Below, one piece after another: positions 4,743 to 5,647 of a stretch of DNA of 5,647 nucleotides; within the stretch, counting starts at the first letter, position 1; each line of letters opens with the position of its first letter. The position numbers and the translations under genes are program-made. Origin of the DNA: Oscillospiraceae bacterium (GTDB taxonomy: Bacteria > Bacillota_A > Clostridia > Oscillospirales > Ruminococcaceae). The stretch is taken from contig JAGDDO010000061.1 in the NCBI GenBank assembly GCA_017848205.1, positions 1 through 5,647 of the forward strand. The letters are read 5' to 3'. The notes below the pieces were generated by a model. It was not told where the DNA came from, did not search any database, and saw only the letters and a program-made list of their open reading frames with translations.

Positions 4743-5647
4743 ATGAAGAAATTTTTTACATCAGAATCAGTAACTGAAGGACATCCTGATAAAATATGCG
4801 ATCAGGTTTCTGATGCAATACTCGACGCCATCCTTGAAAAGGATCCTGCTGCCAGAGTAGCTTGCGAAACCGCAGCGGCAACCGGTATGATCATGTGCAT
4901 GGGCGAGATCACAACAAGCGCCTATGTTGACATTCCGAGAATAGCAAGAGACGTTATAAATGATATCGGCTACGACAGAGCCAAGTTTGGTTTTGACGGA
5001 AATACATGTGCCATAATCACATCGATAAACGAACAGTCACCTGACATTGCAATGGGTGTAAACGAAGCCCTCGAATCAAAGGACGGAAGCGCAAACGACG
5101 CTGATGCCATCGGTGCCGGCGACCAGGGTATGATGTTCGGCTTTGCCTGCAACGAAACAAAGGAACTCATGCCTCTGCCTATCTCACTTGCACATAAACT
5201 CGCACTCAGACTTACAGAAGTAAGAAAGAACGGCACACTCGTTTACTTAAGACCTGACGGCAAGTCACAGGTAACAGTTGAATATGATGACGGAAAGCCG
5301 GTACGTGTTGACACAGTCGTTGTTTCTACACAGCACTCAGATGCAGTATCACTTGCAGACATTAGAAAAGACATCATGGAATACGTTATAAAGGCTGTTA
5401 TTCCTGCAGAACTCCTCGACGAAAACACAAAGTACTACATAAATCCTACGGCACCATTCGTAACAGGCGTCCCTATGGGTGACTGCGGTATCAAAGGACG
5501 CCACATCATAGTTGACACCTACGGCGGATACTCAAGACACGGCGGCGGAGCTTTCTCAGGCAAGGACCCGACGAAGGTTGACCGTTCAGCTGCATATGCT
5601 GCACGTTACGTAGCAAAGAACGTAGTTGCTGCAGGACTCGCTGACAA
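4743..5647 (+). CDS. metK: S-adenosylmethionine synthetase (3' end missing)
   Basis: Makes S-adenosylmethionine from methionine and ATP in the cytoplasm, releasing phosphate and diphosphate. The 301 codons seen are about three quarters of the usual 385-400 residues; the frame runs off the window. Family signatures in order: [16 protein letters not shown] at 6-21 with His14 and Asp16, [17 protein letters not shown] with Gln98, [10 protein letters not shown] with Asp127, [11 protein letters not shown] with Asp172 and Lys174, STQHSD, and the glycine-rich signature [20 protein letters not shown] with Lys274, Lys278 and Asp280. Positions after about 120 equal E. coli MetK numbering plus nine. Three departures cluster together: NPTGRF is NPTAPF (234-239), GGP is GVP (242-244), and GRK is GRH (252-254), so His254 replaces the Lys equivalent to E. 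coli Lys245, a residue contacting the ATP phosphates. Identity is certain; full activity is likely but not shown. Confidence 0.97.
   Translation, partial: MKKFFTSESVTEGHPDKICDQVSDAILDAILEKDPAARVACETAAATGMIMCMGEITTSAYVDIPRIARDVINDIGYDRAKFGFDGNTCAIITSINEQSPDIAMGVNEALESKDGSANDADAIGAGDQGMMFGFACNETKELMPLPISLAHKLALRLTEVRKNGTLVYLRPDGKSQVTVEYDDGKPVRVDTVVVSTQHSDAVSLADIRKDIMEYVIKAVIPAELLDENTKYYINPTAPFVTGVPMGDCGIKGRHIIVDTYGGYSRHGGGAFSGKDPTKVDRSAAYAARYVAKNVVAAGLAD

Noticed and set aside
4970..5428. Reverse-strand reading frames over metK
   Set aside because: They are complementary shadows of the highly conserved metK frame.

Overview
The window (5647 bp, moderate GC, AT-rich intergenic stretches) looks like chromosome from a ruminal or gut Ruminococcus-type Firmicute (Oscillospiraceae). 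The strongest sign is a secreted-type protein with a long Thr/Glu/Ala/Val linker and a C-terminal dockerin, a combination typical of cellulosome-forming ruminococci. Strong AGGAGG-type ribosome binding sites and U-tailed hairpin terminators fit a Firmicute. Genus is an inference from protein style, not from a marker gene. All genes I support are on the + strand.

Layout. (1) 2-1183: 3' part of a large gene for an extracellular protein: low-complexity stalk, a beta-rich domain resembling cohesin, then a dockerin with an unusual second loop. It ends at a strong intrinsic terminator (1227-1262). (2) 1263-1642: AT-rich gap without a convincing gene. It holds a secondary hairpin, two operator-like palindromes (one resembling a Fur/PerR 7-1-7 box) and a good sigma-A promoter (1533-1561) for the next gene. 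(3) 1643-2518: a CpsB/CapC-like PHP-fold protein in which most metal-binding residues are replaced, so probably a pseudo-phosphatase. (4) 2519-2693: two hairpins. The second is a near-ideal terminator whose U-tract touches the ribosome binding site of the following gene. (5) 2694-3662 and 3659-4669: a translationally coupled pair, a polyprenyl-phosphate-type family 2 glycosyltransferase with two C-terminal membrane helices, and a membrane-anchored WG-repeat protein of unknown role. (6) 4743-5647: 5' three quarters of metK (S-adenosylmethionine synthetase), running off the right edge, with an active-site Lys replaced by His.

The middle three genes share a cell-envelope/polysaccharide theme. 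The GT2 probably loads a sugar on a lipid carrier at the inner membrane face, and the WG-repeat protein co-translated with it is probably an extracytoplasmic partner. The PHP-like protein belongs to a family linked to capsule regulation but has its own promoter. metK is a housekeeping gene, apparently unrelated in function. I found no mobile element, CRISPR array, tRNA, rRNA or recognised riboswitch. The most interesting signals are the degenerate PHP protein, the GT2/WG pair with its terminator-fronted leader, and the metK substitution.
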